From positions 99,708 through 163,707 of the forward strand of contig NZ_BOOW01000022.1 of NCBI RefSeq assembly GCF_016863435.1: a DNA stretch of 64,000 nt, read 5' to 3'. The notes beneath the pieces are model-generated. The model did no database searches. It was not told the origin of the DNA and saw only the letters and a program-made list of their open reading frames with translations. Source of the stretch: Sinosporangium siamense. Its GTDB lineage: Bacteria > Actinomycetota > Actinomycetes > Streptosporangiales > Streptosporangiaceae. Shown one piece after another: positions 55,782 through 64,000 of this stretch (positions are counted from its first letter, which is position 1; each line of letters opens with the position of its first letter). The translations under genes were made by a program, and so were the position numbers.

Positions 55782-55802
55782 TTATCCACAGGCTGTGGAT
55801 AA
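55782..55802. promoter_or_regulatory. Inverted pair of perfect DnaA-box sequences
   Basis: TTATCCACA-GGC-TGTGGATAA, a 9-3-9 palindrome, lies 7 bp from the 3' end of the ALDH-like gene and about 113 bp from the TTGTCCACA pair. It has no T-run on either strand. It is a potential DnaA-binding or titration site, or simply a weak terminator of the leftward gene. Confidence 0.45.
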
Positions 55803-55808
55803 AAGAGC

Positions 55809-56699
55809 TCAGATACCGACCGGATGCCAGACCGTCTTGGTCTCCAGGAAGGCGGTCATCCGGGTGATGTCGGGCTCGACGGTCCAGTCGGGTGTGGAGG
55901 GACGGAGAACACGCTTGAGGTTCTCCGCGGCCTCCTCCTCGCAGCGGCGGGCGAGCTCGGGATCTCCGACACCGGTCAGGTCGAGGGCGTTGACGTCCAT
56001 GTGGGCGGCGAGCCCGGGAGCGAGCTCGGCGGTGCGGCCAGTGAGGATGTTGACGACGCCGCCCGGCAGGTCGGAGGTGGCGAGCACCTCGGCCAGTGTG
56101 ATGGACGGCAGGGGAAACCGCTCGGAGGCGACGACGACGCAGGTGTTGCCCGTGACGACGACAGGGGCGACGACCGAGACGAGCCCGAGGAGGGGATCCT
56201 CGGGTGCGACCACCGCCACGACCCCGGTGGGCTCCGGGGTGGAGAGGTTGAAGTACGGCCCCGCCACCGGATTGGCCGCCCCGCGCACAGCGCCGATCTT
56301 GTCCGACCACCCGGCATACCAGACCAGCCGGTCGACCGCGGCGTCCACGGTCTCCCCGGCCTTCTTCGCCGAGAGCCCGCCGACTTCGACGAGCTCGGCC
56401 ACGAACTGCGCCCTGCGCCCTTCGAGCATCTCGGCGATGCGATAGAGGATCTGCCCCCGGTTGTACGGCGTGGCCCCGGACCACCCCGGAAACGCCTTAC
56501 GGGCGGCGCTCACGGCGTCACGGGCGTCCTTGCGGGAGGCTCGGGAGGCGTTGGCCAGGAAGTCGCCCTTGGTGGAGGACACGACATATGACCTTCCGCT
56601 CTCGGAGCGGGGGAAGGCCCCGCCGATGAACAGTTTGTAGGTCTTACGCACGGCCAGCCGGGAAGGCCGCTCGGCGTCGCTCCGGGAAGCCTTACTCAT
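55809..56699 (-). CDS. Truncated aldehyde-dehydrogenase-like protein
   Basis: A 296-residue protein covering the NAD-binding part of the ALDH fold: TYKLFIGGAFPRSESGRSYV, RGQILYRIAEMLEGRRAQFV, FNLSTPEPTGVVAVVAPEDP, LGLVSVVAPVVVTGNTCVVV, DLPGGVVNILTGRTAELAPG. It ends shortly after, without the catalytic Cys segment and the C-terminal domain that full ALDHs (about 480 aa) carry. It keeps an open frame, ribosome site GAGGAC and position behind a full ALDH and deoC, an arrangement I know from other actinobacteria, so it is probably a stable non-catalytic partner and not a fresh pseudogene. Confidence 0.85.
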   Translation of the reverse strand: MSKASRSDAERPSRLAVRKTYKLFIGGAFPRSESGRSYVVSSTKGDFLANASRASRKDARDAVSAARKAFPGWSGATPYNRGQILYRIAEMLEGRRAQFVAELVEVGGLSAKKAGETVDAAVDRLVWYAGWSDKIGAVRGAANPVAGPYFNLSTPEPTGVVAVVAPEDPLLGLVSVVAPVVVTGNTCVVVASERFPLPSITLAEVLATSDLPGGVVNILTGRTAELAPGLAAHMDVNALDLTGVGDPELARRCEEEAAENLKRVLRPSTPDWTVEPDITRMTAFLETKTVWHPVGI

Positions 56700-56878
56700 T
56701 GCCGCGTCCTCTCCACATGGTCTGCTCGGCCGAGCGCACGGGCACGAAAACCTGGGCGCACCTGCTCACGCCGCACCTGTGGGCGAACCATCCGCGCAGC
56801 GGCGGACGCCCTGCCCTCGCGTAGCCGTGGCCCCTGGTGCTCTGCGCCCGCCGTGCGGTGCGGCGTATCCTGCGGTGT

Positions 56879-58309
56879 TCACACATTGAGATACGCCTCC
56901 AATCCGTGCACTCCGCCTTCGCGGCCGTAGCCGGACTCCTTGTAGCCGCCGAACGGCGAAGCCGGGTCGAACTTATTGAAGGTGTTGGCCCAGACGACGC
57001 CGGCGCGAAGCCGGTCGGCCATCCACAGGATGCGTGACCCCTTTTCCGTCCACACCCCGGCGGACAGTCCGTACGGCGAGTTGTTGGCCTTTTCCACTGC
57101 TTCGGCGGGGGTGCGGAAGGTGAGCACGGACAGGACCGGGCCGAAGATCTCCTCACGGGCGATGCGGTGTGATTGCGCCACGCCGGTGAAGAGCGTCGGG
57201 GGGAACCAGAAGCCCCGGTCTGGAAGGGTGCAGGGTGGCGACCAGCGCTGCGCCCCCTCCTGCTCGCCGATGTCCGACAGTTCGCGGATCTTGGCGAGCT
57301 GGGCAGCGGAGTTGATCGCGCCGATGTCGGTGTTCTTGTCGAGCGGGTCGCCCAGGCGCAGCGTGGTGAGGCGGCGTTTCAGCGCGGTAAGCACCTCGTC
57401 CGCGACGGACTCCTGCACGAGGAGGCGCGAGCCGGCGCAGCAGACGTGCCCCTGGTTGAAGAAGATGCCGTTGACGATGCCCTCGACGGCCTGATCGATC
57501 GCCGCGTCCTCGAAGACGATGTTGGCGGCCTTGCCGCCGAGTTCGAGGGTGAGTCTTTTGCCGGTGCCGGCGACCTGCCGGGCGATGAGCCGGCCCACCT
57601 CGGTGGAGCCGGTGAAGGCGACCTTGTTCACATCGGGGTGGCGCACAAGCGCGGCGCCGGTCTCGCCGGCGCCGGTGACGATGTTGACGACGCCGGGCGG
57701 CAGGTCGGCCTGGCGGCAGATCTCGGCGAAGGCCAGGGCGGTGAGCGGGGTGGTCTCGGCCGGTTTGAGCACGACCGTGTTGCCGCAGGCGAGCGCGGGG
57801 GCGATCTTCCAGGCCAGCATCAGCAGCGGGAAGTTCCACGGGATGACCTGAGCGGCCACACCCAGGGCACGTGGGCTCTCGCCGTACCCCGCGTAGCGTA
57901 GTTTGTCGGCCCAACCCGCGTAGTAGAAGAAATGCGCGGCGACGAGGGGAAGGTCCACGTCACGGGACTCACGGATGGGTTTGCCGTTGTCGAGGGTCTC
58001 CAGCACGGCCAGTTCCCTGGCGCGCTCCTGGATTATCCGGGCGATGCGGAAGAGATACTTGGCCCGTTCGCGGCCCGGCAGGGTGCTCCAGACCTCGTCA
58101 TATGCCTTGCGCGCCGCCTGGACGGCCCGGTCCACGTCGGCCTCGGTCGCCAGGGCGACCTCCGAGAGCACCTCTTCGGAGGCGGGGTTGACGGTCTTGA
58201 TCCTGTCGTCGCCGAGGGACTCGACCCATTCGCCGTTGACGAACAGGTTGTAGGCGGAGGGGATGTCGACGACGTCGCGCGACTCAGGCGCCGGTGCGTA
58301 TTCAAACAT
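56879..58309 (-). CDS. Aldehyde dehydrogenase (NAD(P)+)
   Basis: A 476-residue full-length ALDH. VIPWNFPLLMLAWKIAPALA is the strand before cofactor site, KPAETTPLTALAFAEICRQA follows, catalytic Glu lies in LELGGKAANIVFED and catalytic Cys in FFNQGHVCCAGSRL. C-terminal EEIFGPVLSVLTF and FGGYKESGYGREGGVHGLEA are standard. Soluble. It starts 7 bp after deoC, so the likely substrate is acetaldehyde released by deoxyribose-phosphate aldolase, or a related aldehyde. Confidence 0.94.
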   Translation of the reverse strand: MFEYAPAPESRDVVDIPSAYNLFVNGEWVESLGDDRIKTVNPASEEVLSEVALATEADVDRAVQAARKAYDEVWSTLPGRERAKYLFRIARIIQERARELAVLETLDNGKPIRESRDVDLPLVAAHFFYYAGWADKLRYAGYGESPRALGVAAQVIPWNFPLLMLAWKIAPALACGNTVVLKPAETTPLTALAFAEICRQADLPPGVVNIVTGAGETGAALVRHPDVNKVAFTGSTEVGRLIARQVAGTGKRLTLELGGKAANIVFEDAAIDQAVEGIVNGIFFNQGHVCCAGSRLLVQESVADEVLTALKRRLTTLRLGDPLDKNTDIGAINSAAQLAKIRELSDIGEQEGAQRWSPPCTLPDRGFWFPPTLFTGVAQSHRIAREEIFGPVLSVLTFRTPAEAVEKANNSPYGLSAGVWTEKGSRILWMADRLRAGVVWANTFNKFDPASPFGGYKESGYGREGGVHGLEAYLNV

Positions 58310-58316
58310 GGGCGCC

Positions 58317-59264
58317 TCAGTCCAGGGTGAAGTAGTCGGGGCCCGCGTAACGGCCTGTGGTGAGCTTCTGCCGCTGCATGAGCAGGTCGTTCAGGAGCGA
58401 GGAGGCGCCCAGTCTGAACCACTCGGGACTCAGCCAGTCGTCTCCTGCCGTCTCCTTGACCAGGACGAGGTTCTTGACGGCGTCCTTGGTGGTGCGGATG
58501 CCGCCGGCGGGCTTCACACCGACCATGCGCCCGGTGCGCAGCCGGAAGTCGCGCACGGCCTCCAGCATGATCAAGGTCACGGGGAGCGTCGCCGCGGGGG
58601 CGACCTTGCCGGTGGAGGTCTTGATGAAGTCGGCGCCCGCGATCATGGCCAGCCAGGAGGCCCGGCGTACGTTGTCGTAGGTCGCGAGCTCCCCGGTCTC
58701 CAAAATCACCTTAAGGTGGGCCGTGGCGCACGCCGCCTTGATGGCGACGATCTCGTCATACACCTTCGTATAGTCCCCGGAGAGGAACGCGCCGCGGTCG
58801 ATCACCATATCGATCTCGTCGGCCCCGGCCTCGACCGCCATCGTGGTGTCGGCGACCTTGACCGCAAGGGACGAACGCCCGCTGGGGAAGGCCGTGGCCA
58901 CGCTCGCGACCTTCACACCGGTCCCGGCAAGAGCGCGTACGGCATGAGCCACCATGTCCGGATAAACACAGACTGCGGCGACGCGGGGGACAGAAGTGTC
59001 GGTGGGGTCTGGATGGATGGCTTTGGCGCACATGGCGCGGACCTTGCCTACGGTGTCCGATCCCTCCAACGTGGTGAGATCCACCATGGAGATCGCGAGG
59101 TCGATGGCCTGGGCCTTCGCCGTCGTCTTGATCGAACGCGTGGCCAGCGCCGCGGCCCGCTGATCGGCACCGACGCGGTCGACACCCGGCAAGCCGTGCA
59201 GGAAGCCTCGCAGTGTGACATCTGACGACGCCACGTCCACGAGTGAGGTAGTCACTGTTGACAC
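58317..59264 (-). CDS. deoC: Deoxyribose-phosphate aldolase
   Basis: A 315-residue TIM-barrel aldolase that splits 2-deoxyribose-5-phosphate into glyceraldehyde-3-phosphate and acetaldehyde. Motifs: MVDLTTLEGSDT (substrate loop), VAAVCVYPDMV, VASVATAFPSGRSSLAVKVA, DEIDMVIDRGAFLSGDY, GADFIKTSTGKVAPAAT (Schiff-base Lys in FIKTSTG) and GVKPAGGIRTTKDA. First gene of the leftward operon deoC-ALDH-ALDH', used for deoxynucleoside catabolism. GTG 59264 or GTG 59255. Confidence 0.96.
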   Translation of the reverse strand: MSTVTTSLVDVASSDVTLRGFLHGLPGVDRVGADQRAAALATRSIKTTAKAQAIDLAISMVDLTTLEGSDTVGKVRAMCAKAIHPDPTDTSVPRVAAVCVYPDMVAHAVRALAGTGVKVASVATAFPSGRSSLAVKVADTTMAVEAGADEIDMVIDRGAFLSGDYTKVYDEIVAIKAACATAHLKVILETGELATYDNVRRASWLAMIAGADFIKTSTGKVAPAATLPVTLIMLEAVRDFRLRTGRMVGVKPAGGIRTTKDAVKNLVLVKETAGDDWLSPEWFRLGASSLLNDLLMQRQKLTTGRYAGPDYFTLD

Positions 59265-59357
59265 CTCACCAGCATGCCGACCCAGGTCATGGATTCCAAA
59301 CCGGAACTGGACCGGAATGGTCCCGACTTTTCATCAGCTTTCACCCATATCACCTCA

Positions 59358-59382
59358 GTCCCGGGCCGAAAAGGCCCGGGAC
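59358..59382 (-). terminator. 10-bp perfect stem, GAAAA loop
   Basis: GTCCCGGGCC pairs with GGCCCGGGAC around GAAAA. It lies 20 bp downstream of the leftward gene at 59402-60517. Confidence 0.7.
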
Positions 59383-59401
59383 CTAGGGCAACCTCGGAGA
59401 T

Positions 59402-60517
59402 TCAGCCGTAAGAGAGAACAAGCTGCCGGCCGCCACTTTGTACGGTGGCCCACATCTTCGTCGTGCCCGGAACATTGGCCAGCGCCCGCACCTCTCCCCC
59501 CTTAGGCAGCGGAAGCGTGACCCTGAGCCATCGACCGGCCGCCGACAGGTGCGTCAGCCCCACACTGCCCTCCTCGGCCAGCCACAACCCCCCTCTCCCA
59601 TCGGAAACCGCCTGAATGTAGGCCACGCCCGTCGTCCGGTGCGGCAGCCGGGTCCAGACCCGGCCGTCCCAGCGCAGCACAAGCCCCTGCCGGTTGACCC
59701 GCCCGGCCTCGTCGTATGAGGTGACCGTCCCCACCGCGTACACACGATCGCGATCGAGCACCGCGAGGTCGTTGAGCTCGGCGTGGGTGCCCTCGTCCGG
59801 CGCGAGCACAGGCAGCGGCACCACGCTCCAGCGCCTGCCGTCCCAGTGCATCGCCGCGGGCAGCCGCTCCCCGTCATAGCCGAGGTTGCGCTCCCCCGGG
59901 CTGCTCAGCGCCCACACGTCCTTCTCCGACACGGCCGCGAGCGTCGAGACCGGGCGCGGGGGCTCGACGGTGCGCCACTTCGCGCCGTCCCAGCGCCACA
60001 ACACGTCGGTCATCCCCGCCGCGCCGAGCCGCAGACCCGACACCCAGGTCTCGTCACCGGCGATCGCCGCGTCCGTCGCGTGCGCCCCCTCGACGTTGAT
60101 CGCGCGCCGGGTCCAGGTGATGCCGTTCCAGTGGCGGACGTCGACACTCGACGTGCTTTCCAGGAACTGCCACTCGTCCCCGGCTCCCGTGGCGCGGACG
60201 AGGTACGGCACAGCACCCTCGGCCGGAGGATTCGGGTCAGGCCCCCAGGCTTGGCCGTTCCAGCGCAGCAGGGGCAGGCCGGTCCTGGTAATCCAGGCGT
60301 CGGTCGGCGACACCGCGCCGACGTCGGCGAACGCGCCGAGAGTGCGCCGCCCGGACAGGACGACCCGCCACCCTTCGCCCGCGGCGGGCGTGGAATCGGC
60401 GGGACGGGTTATGTGGTGAGCCGTGCGCGGCGCCTCGGCCGCGACGGCGGGAGCGAGAACGAACATGCCTCCGGCGAGCAGCGCGGAGGTCGCAGTGATG
60501 ATCGTGAATAGCCTCAC
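59402..60517 (-). CDS. Secreted protein with beta-propeller-like repeats
   Basis: A 371-residue protein. Signal MRLFTIITATSALLAGGMFV ... PAVAAEA. The mature part repeats a W-x-W-x-G-x-x-W element: LLRWNGQAWGPD, VRHWNGITWTRR, LWRWDGAKWRTV, MHWDGRRWSVV, VLRWDGRVWTRL, each after a strand such as ISEKDVWALS-type VSEKDVWAL. This suggests a six- or seven-bladed propeller outside the cell. No catalytic motif seen. GTG 60517. Confidence 0.8.
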   Translation of the reverse strand: MRLFTIITATSALLAGGMFVLAPAVAAEAPRTAHHITRPADSTPAAGEGWRVVLSGRRTLGAFADVGAVSPTDAWITRTGLPLLRWNGQAWGPDPNPPAEGAVPYLVRATGAGDEWQFLESTSSVDVRHWNGITWTRRAINVEGAHATDAAIAGDETWVSGLRLGAAGMTDVLWRWDGAKWRTVEPPRPVSTLAAVSEKDVWALSSPGERNLGYDGERLPAAMHWDGRRWSVVPLPVLAPDEGTHAELNDLAVLDRDRVYAVGTVTSYDEAGRVNRQGLVLRWDGRVWTRLPHRTTGVAYIQAVSDGRGGLWLAEEGSVGLTHLSAAGRWLRVTLPLPKGGEVRALANVPGTTKMWATVQSGGRQLVLSYG

Positions 60518-60680
60518 GAGGCATCATCGTCGCTGGTCTAAGGCAGTAAGGCGGCATGTCCTAGGTAGTCCGGAGCCGAAGGTTGCGCAAGAGATAGGGC
60601 ATCCGCCGGATGTGAAGGGTGACGCCTTAGCCGCACCCTTGAGGATGTCAGGGTTTTCAGGTTCTAAGGAAGGAACGACA

Positions 60681-60842
60681 GTGGGCCCCGAGCTCCACTT
60701 GCAGCTAATCCTCAATCGCGTGGACGAACTACGCGAGGAGGCCGCCCGGCACCGCAGGGTGCGCGAGGCGATCAAGTCGAGGAAGAACCGCACCGGCGAG
60801 GTCCGGCGGCGGTCGCTGTTCGGCAGGACGCCGAACACATGA
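60681..60842 (+). CDS. Small basic helical protein (53 aa)
   Basis: GTG 60681 has AAGGAAGGA nearby. The 53-residue product (VGPELHLQLILNRVDELREE, AARHRRVREAIKSRKN, ending RSLFGRTPNT) is a single amphipathic, Arg-rich helix with a basic tail. A perfect terminator follows at 60856, which supports it as a real gene. Function unknown; DNA or RNA binding or membrane-surface association is possible. Confidence 0.65.
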   Translation: MGPELHLQLILNRVDELREEAARHRRVREAIKSRKNRTGEVRRRSLFGRTPNT

Positions 60843-60855
60843 ACCAGTCACGTGT

Positions 60856-60885
60856 GCCCGGCCGCATCCTCCCTCGCGGCCGGGC
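60856..60885 (+). terminator. 10-bp perfect stem after the 53-aa gene
   Basis: GCCCGGCCGC pairs with GCGGCCGGGC across a 10-nt loop, 14 bp after the stop. Confidence 0.7.
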
Positions 60886-60921
60886 CCTTCAGCCCCCTTG
60901 AGGATTGATCAAGCCGTCTAC

Positions 60922-61043
60922 GGGACAGGGCCTATCTCCCCAGGACACGACGTCTATCCGCCTCCGGCAGAGCACCTATCCGCCTTCGGCACGGCGCCGA
61001 TCTGCCTAGGGCACAGCGCCTATGCGCCTATGCGCCTACGGCT
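60922..61043 (+). repeat. Degenerate ~22-bp tandem repeats upstream of the LuxR gene
   Basis: About five imperfect units of the form CACAGCGCCTATGCGCCTACGG follow one another: ...CACGACGTCTATCCGCCTCC, CAGAGCACCTATCCGCCTTC, CACGGCGCCGATCTGCC, CACAGCGCCTATGCGCCTAT. They fill the leader region of the LAL gene and may bind a regulator or be a slipped repeat. Confidence 0.5.
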
Positions 61044-61076
61044 TAATGGGGGAGAAATACCACCAAAAGGCATGAC

Positions 61077-63950
61077 ATGCTGGACGACATGATAGGTCGG
61101 GTGGTTAGCCCCGTCTTCGTCGGGCGGGAAGCTGAGCTCTCCGGCCTAGCCGACGCTTTGGCTCAGTCCCGAACCAATGCCGCTTCCGCCGTACTCCTGG
61201 CAGGGGAGGCGGGCATCGGGAAGACGCGGCTGGTGCAGCGATTCATGGAACAAGCCGCACGTGAGGGCGCACATGTGCTCGCCGGCGGCTGCGTCGAGCT
61301 CTCCTCGGAAGGGTTGGCGTACGCACCGTTCACTGCGGCGTTGCGCCAGCTCGTCCGGGAGACCGGCGCCGAAGGAGTCAAGGCACTGCTCCCCGAGGGT
61401 GCCTCGCGGGACTTCTCCCGCCTGCTGCCGGAGTTCGGCACCCCCGACGGCGACGTCGAGACCGACGTAAGCCGGGCCAGGCTGTTCGAGCAGTTCCTCA
61501 CCCTGCTGGAAAGGCTCGCGGAACACCGCTCGGTGGTCTTGGTCATCGAGGACATCCACTGGGCGGACCGCTCCAGCCGCGACCTCATCGCCTTCCTCAG
61601 CCGCAACCTGCGCGCCGCGCAAGTGCTGATGGTGCTCACCTACCGCTCCGACGACCTCCACCGGCAACATCCGCTGCGGCCCGTGCTCGCCGAGCTCACC
61701 CGGCTCGAAGGGGTGATGCGTCTCACGCTCCCCCGGCTCACCAAAGACGAGGTCTCCGCGCAGATGGCCGGAATCCTCGGCAAAGCCCCTGAGTACGCAC
61801 AGGTGACCAGGGTCTACGACCGCAGCGAGGGCATCCCGCTGTTCGTCGAGAGCCTGGTCGACTGCGACGACGGCACGTGTTTTCCCACCTCGCTGCACGA
61901 GCTCATCATCGGCACCTTCGAACGGTTACCAGAGGCGACCCAGCAGGTCCTGCGCGTCGCCGCGGCCGGCGGCACCCAGATCAAACACGCGCTGCTGGCG
62001 GCGGTGAGCGGCCTTTCCGACATGGATCTGGAAAAGGCGCTGCGGCCGGCGGTCGACGCCAACGTCATCCAGGTGACCGACAGCCGCGCTTATGCGTTCC
62101 GGCACGCTCTCATCCGCGAAGCCGTACACGACGAACTGCTGCCGGGAGAACACACGCGGCTGCACGCCCGCTACGCCGAGGAGATCGACCGCGACCGCAC
62201 GCTGGTCCCGCGCGGCCGGGCCTCGGTGGAGATCGCCCACCACTGGTATGCCGCCCGCGACGACCTGTGGGCCCTCATCTCGGCGTGGAATGCCGCGCAG
62301 AAGTCGGCCGCGGCCCTCGCCTACACCGAGCAGATGAAGATGCTCGAACGTGTGCTCACGCTCTGGGACAAGATCCCCGACGCGGCCGAACGTATCGGGG
62401 CCGACCACGTCACCGTGCTTGAGCGCGCTTCCAAGGCCGCGCATTCCGGCGGTGACATGGACAGGAGCATGCGTTTCGCCAAGGCGGCGCTGAGGGAGCT
62501 CGACGAGAAGGCCGAGCCCGAGCGGGTCGCCGAGCTGGTCGTGCTCATCTCCCACTGCAAGATCCAAAAGCGCAAGCCCGGTGTGCTGGAGGACCTGCGC
62601 CACGCCGAGAGCCTTGTGCCGCTGCCAAGTCTCGCCCGGGCCAACGTGCTCAACCGGCTGGGCTTCTATCTCATCTTCCGCGGCGACGTGATCGAGGGCA
62701 CCGCCCTCACCCAGGAGGCGCTGCGCCTCGCCCGCGCCGAGGGCGACCCCATCCTGGAGGCCGACCTCGTGCTCAACCTCGGCATCGGTCAGGCGATGCG
62801 CGGCGACCTGCGGGCCCAGCAGGCCACCAACGAGATAGCCGGGAAGATCGGCGAACGCGTGGGCTCTCCCCGGCTCAGGCTCCGCGCACTCGGCAACTCC
62901 GTGGACGCGCTCAACAACCTGGGCCGTTCGGAAGAGGCCGTCGTGGTGGCTCAGAAGGGCGAGAAACTCGCCCGCGAATTCGGCCTTTACCGGGTCTCCG
63001 GCATTTTCATCGCCAACAACCGCGCGGAGGCGCTTGAAGCGCTCGGCAGGTTCGACGAGGCGATCGAGATCATCGATCAGATGCTCGCCATGGACCCGAC
63101 GCTCCGCACCCGCCATCACCTGCTGCGGGTGCGCGCCGACATCGCGCTGGCACGCGGCGAGGCCGACCTGCTGGAGACCATCCTCGTCGAGGTCGGCGGC
63201 CTGACGCTGGCCGACGGCTTCATCCAGGAGCTCAACACCAACGCCCGGCTCATGATCGGACGCGATCTGCTCAACGACGATCCCGCCGCGGCGCTGCGTA
63301 CGGCGGAGCAGGCCATGCGGATCACCTCGGCGAACAAGCCGATGCTCGGCTGGCGTCTGCTCTCCACCGTGGCCGCCACCTGCGACCTCGCGATGGCCGT
63401 GGACCCCGAGCGGGCGGCAGCCGTACGCGCCGCAGCGGACAACACCGTCACCCACATGACGGTGAACAGCCCCGTGGCGGAGGGTTATCGGCTGCTTTAT
63501 CGCGGGAAGTACGACGAGTCGGTCGCGATCTGGAGCACGCTCAGACGTCCGTACAGCAAGGCCAGGGCACTCTACCTCGCCGCAGAAGCCGCCGCGCGAA
63601 AGGGAGATCGGGAGAGGGCGGCGGCGCGGTTGAATGAGTTGCACCCGATCGTCACCGAGCTTAAGGCGGTGCCGCTCCTCGCGGCAGCCGAGACCTTGAG
63701 CCGCAGGCTGGGGGTGGTCCTGGGGGGCAAGCCGCAGCTCCCGCCGGCGGCTGCCTGTTCGCTGACGCCGCGCGAGCTGGAGGTGCTGCGCCTGGTCGCC
63801 CAGGGGCGGTCGAACCGCGACATCGCCGGGGAGTTGTTCATCTCGGCCAAGACGGTGAGTGTGCACGTCTCGAACATCTTGAGCAAGCTCACGGTCTCCT
63901 CCCGGGGAGAGGCGGCGGCTGCCGCACACCGCCTTTCCTTGCTGGGCTGA
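61077..63950 (+). CDS. LAL-type LuxR regulator with AAA ATPase domain
   Basis: A 957-residue STAND-like regulator. N-terminal VFVGREAELSGLADALAQSR, Walker A LLAGEAGIGKTRLVQRF, Walker B VVLVIEDIHWADRSSRDLIA. The middle part holds TPR-like helical repeats (LGFYLIFRGDVIEGTALTQE, EALEALGRFDEAIEIIDQML). The C-terminal LuxR HTH is LTPRELEVLRLVAQGRSNRD, IAGELFISAKTVSVHVSNIL, SKLTVSSRGEAAAAA. Such activators respond to small ligands and use ATP. ATG 61077, weak ribosome site. Target genes probably outside the window. Confidence 0.95.
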   Translation: MLDDMIGRVVSPVFVGREAELSGLADALAQSRTNAASAVLLAGEAGIGKTRLVQRFMEQAAREGAHVLAGGCVELSSEGLAYAPFTAALRQLVRETGAEGVKALLPEGASRDFSRLLPEFGTPDGDVETDVSRARLFEQFLTLLERLAEHRSVVLVIEDIHWADRSSRDLIAFLSRNLRAAQVLMVLTYRSDDLHRQHPLRPVLAELTRLEGVMRLTLPRLTKDEVSAQMAGILGKAPEYAQVTRVYDRSEGIPLFVESLVDCDDGTCFPTSLHELIIGTFERLPEATQQVLRVAAAGGTQIKHALLAAVSGLSDMDLEKALRPAVDANVIQVTDSRAYAFRHALIREAVHDELLPGEHTRLHARYAEEIDRDRTLVPRGRASVEIAHHWYAARDDLWALISAWNAAQKSAAALAYTEQMKMLERVLTLWDKIPDAAERIGADHVTVLERASKAAHSGGDMDRSMRFAKAALRELDEKAEPERVAELVVLISHCKIQKRKPGVLEDLRHAESLVPLPSLARANVLNRLGFYLIFRGDVIEGTALTQEALRLARAEGDPILEADLVLNLGIGQAMRGDLRAQQATNEIAGKIGERVGSPRLRLRALGNSVDALNNLGRSEEAVVVAQKGEKLAREFGLYRVSGIFIANNRAEALEALGRFDEAIEIIDQMLAMDPTLRTRHHLLRVRADIALARGEADLLETILVEVGGLTLADGFIQELNTNARLMIGRDLLNDDPAAALRTAEQAMRITSANKPMLGWRLLSTVAATCDLAMAVDPERAAAVRAAADNTVTHMTVNSPVAEGYRLLYRGKYDESVAIWSTLRRPYSKARALYLAAEAAARKGDRERAAARLNELHPIVTELKAVPLLAAAETLSRRLGVVLGGKPQLPPAAACSLTPRELEVLRLVAQGRSNRDIAGELFISAKTVSVHVSNILSKLTVSSRGEAAAAAHRLSLLG

Positions 63951-64000
63951 CCCCTGCTGGACCGATCCCGGCCCGACCGGCCGGCGCGGACCTTTCGGGG

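Overview
The window reads as chromosome of a high-GC actinomycete. Codons are strongly GC3-biased, many starts are GTG or TTG behind AGGAGG-type ribosome sites, and there are many TetR regulators, a BTAD/SARP-like regulator, a P450-ferredoxin pair, S. griseus-type M28 aminopeptidases and an actinobacterial deoC-ALDH-ALDH operon. The gene families fit Streptosporangiales (Nonomuraea or Streptosporangium-like), but genus cannot be fixed by reading. About 61 protein genes or gene remnants are supported.

Region 1 (1-4.7 kb) looks like the eroded right part of an element integrated at a tRNA-Gly(CCC) gene. Three decayed copies of the tRNA 3' half lie at about 2.5, 3.5 and 4.4 kb, and a hairpin at the left edge of the window is repeated at 4.6 kb. 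Cargo is a GT1 glycosyltransferase with a divergent TetR regulator (two matching operators between them) and two orphan proteins. Region 2 (4.8-9.3 kb) holds an unfamiliar leftward set: two paralogous proteins, a small protein with a CheD/CNF-like Cys-His arrangement, and an Rv0909-like antitoxin-type protein. A BTAD regulator is divergent to it. Region 3 (9.6-16.8 kb) is accessory: a GYD protein, a lipoprotein, two overlapping membrane genes that share a 25-residue repeat motif (candidate amyloid-type signalling pair), VanZ-like, TetR/DUF6204 and a broken FtsX permease.

Region 4 (17.3-19.4 kb) is the most striking locus. A protein joins an UNG-type uracil-DNA glycosylase domain (GQDPYH changed to GQNPYP) to an arginine-type ADP-ribosyltransferase with an R-S-ExE signature. 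A macrodomain gene is transcribed head-to-head from it with overlapping 5' ends. This looks like an undescribed DNA-sensing or DNA-directed ADP-ribosylation module, conceptually parallel to DarTG.

Region 5 (19.5-41 kb) is rich in regulators and resistance-type functions: VOC proteins, hydrolase, DUF418/TetR, GNATs, methyltransferases, AraC-VOC, a drug-resistance-type UvrA-like ABC protein, cupin, copZ with a CsoR-type operator and a leftover CopA tail, P450 plus 3Fe-4S ferredoxin, an MFS pump whose ribosome site is buried in a hairpin, a solo TnpB element, and a HelR-like helicase with its TetR regulator.

Region 6 (41-64 kb) turns gradually to core functions: an MMP-like protease with cysteine switch and seven-bladed propeller, GAP-family membrane protein, FAD/aminomethyltransferase dehydrogenase divergent from a choline-kinase-like protein, lipB, PspC, HAD, two secreted M28 aminopeptidases, uppP, a LURP-one-like protein, the deoC-ALDH-ALDH cluster, a secreted propeller-like protein and a large LuxR (LAL) regulator ending at the window edge.
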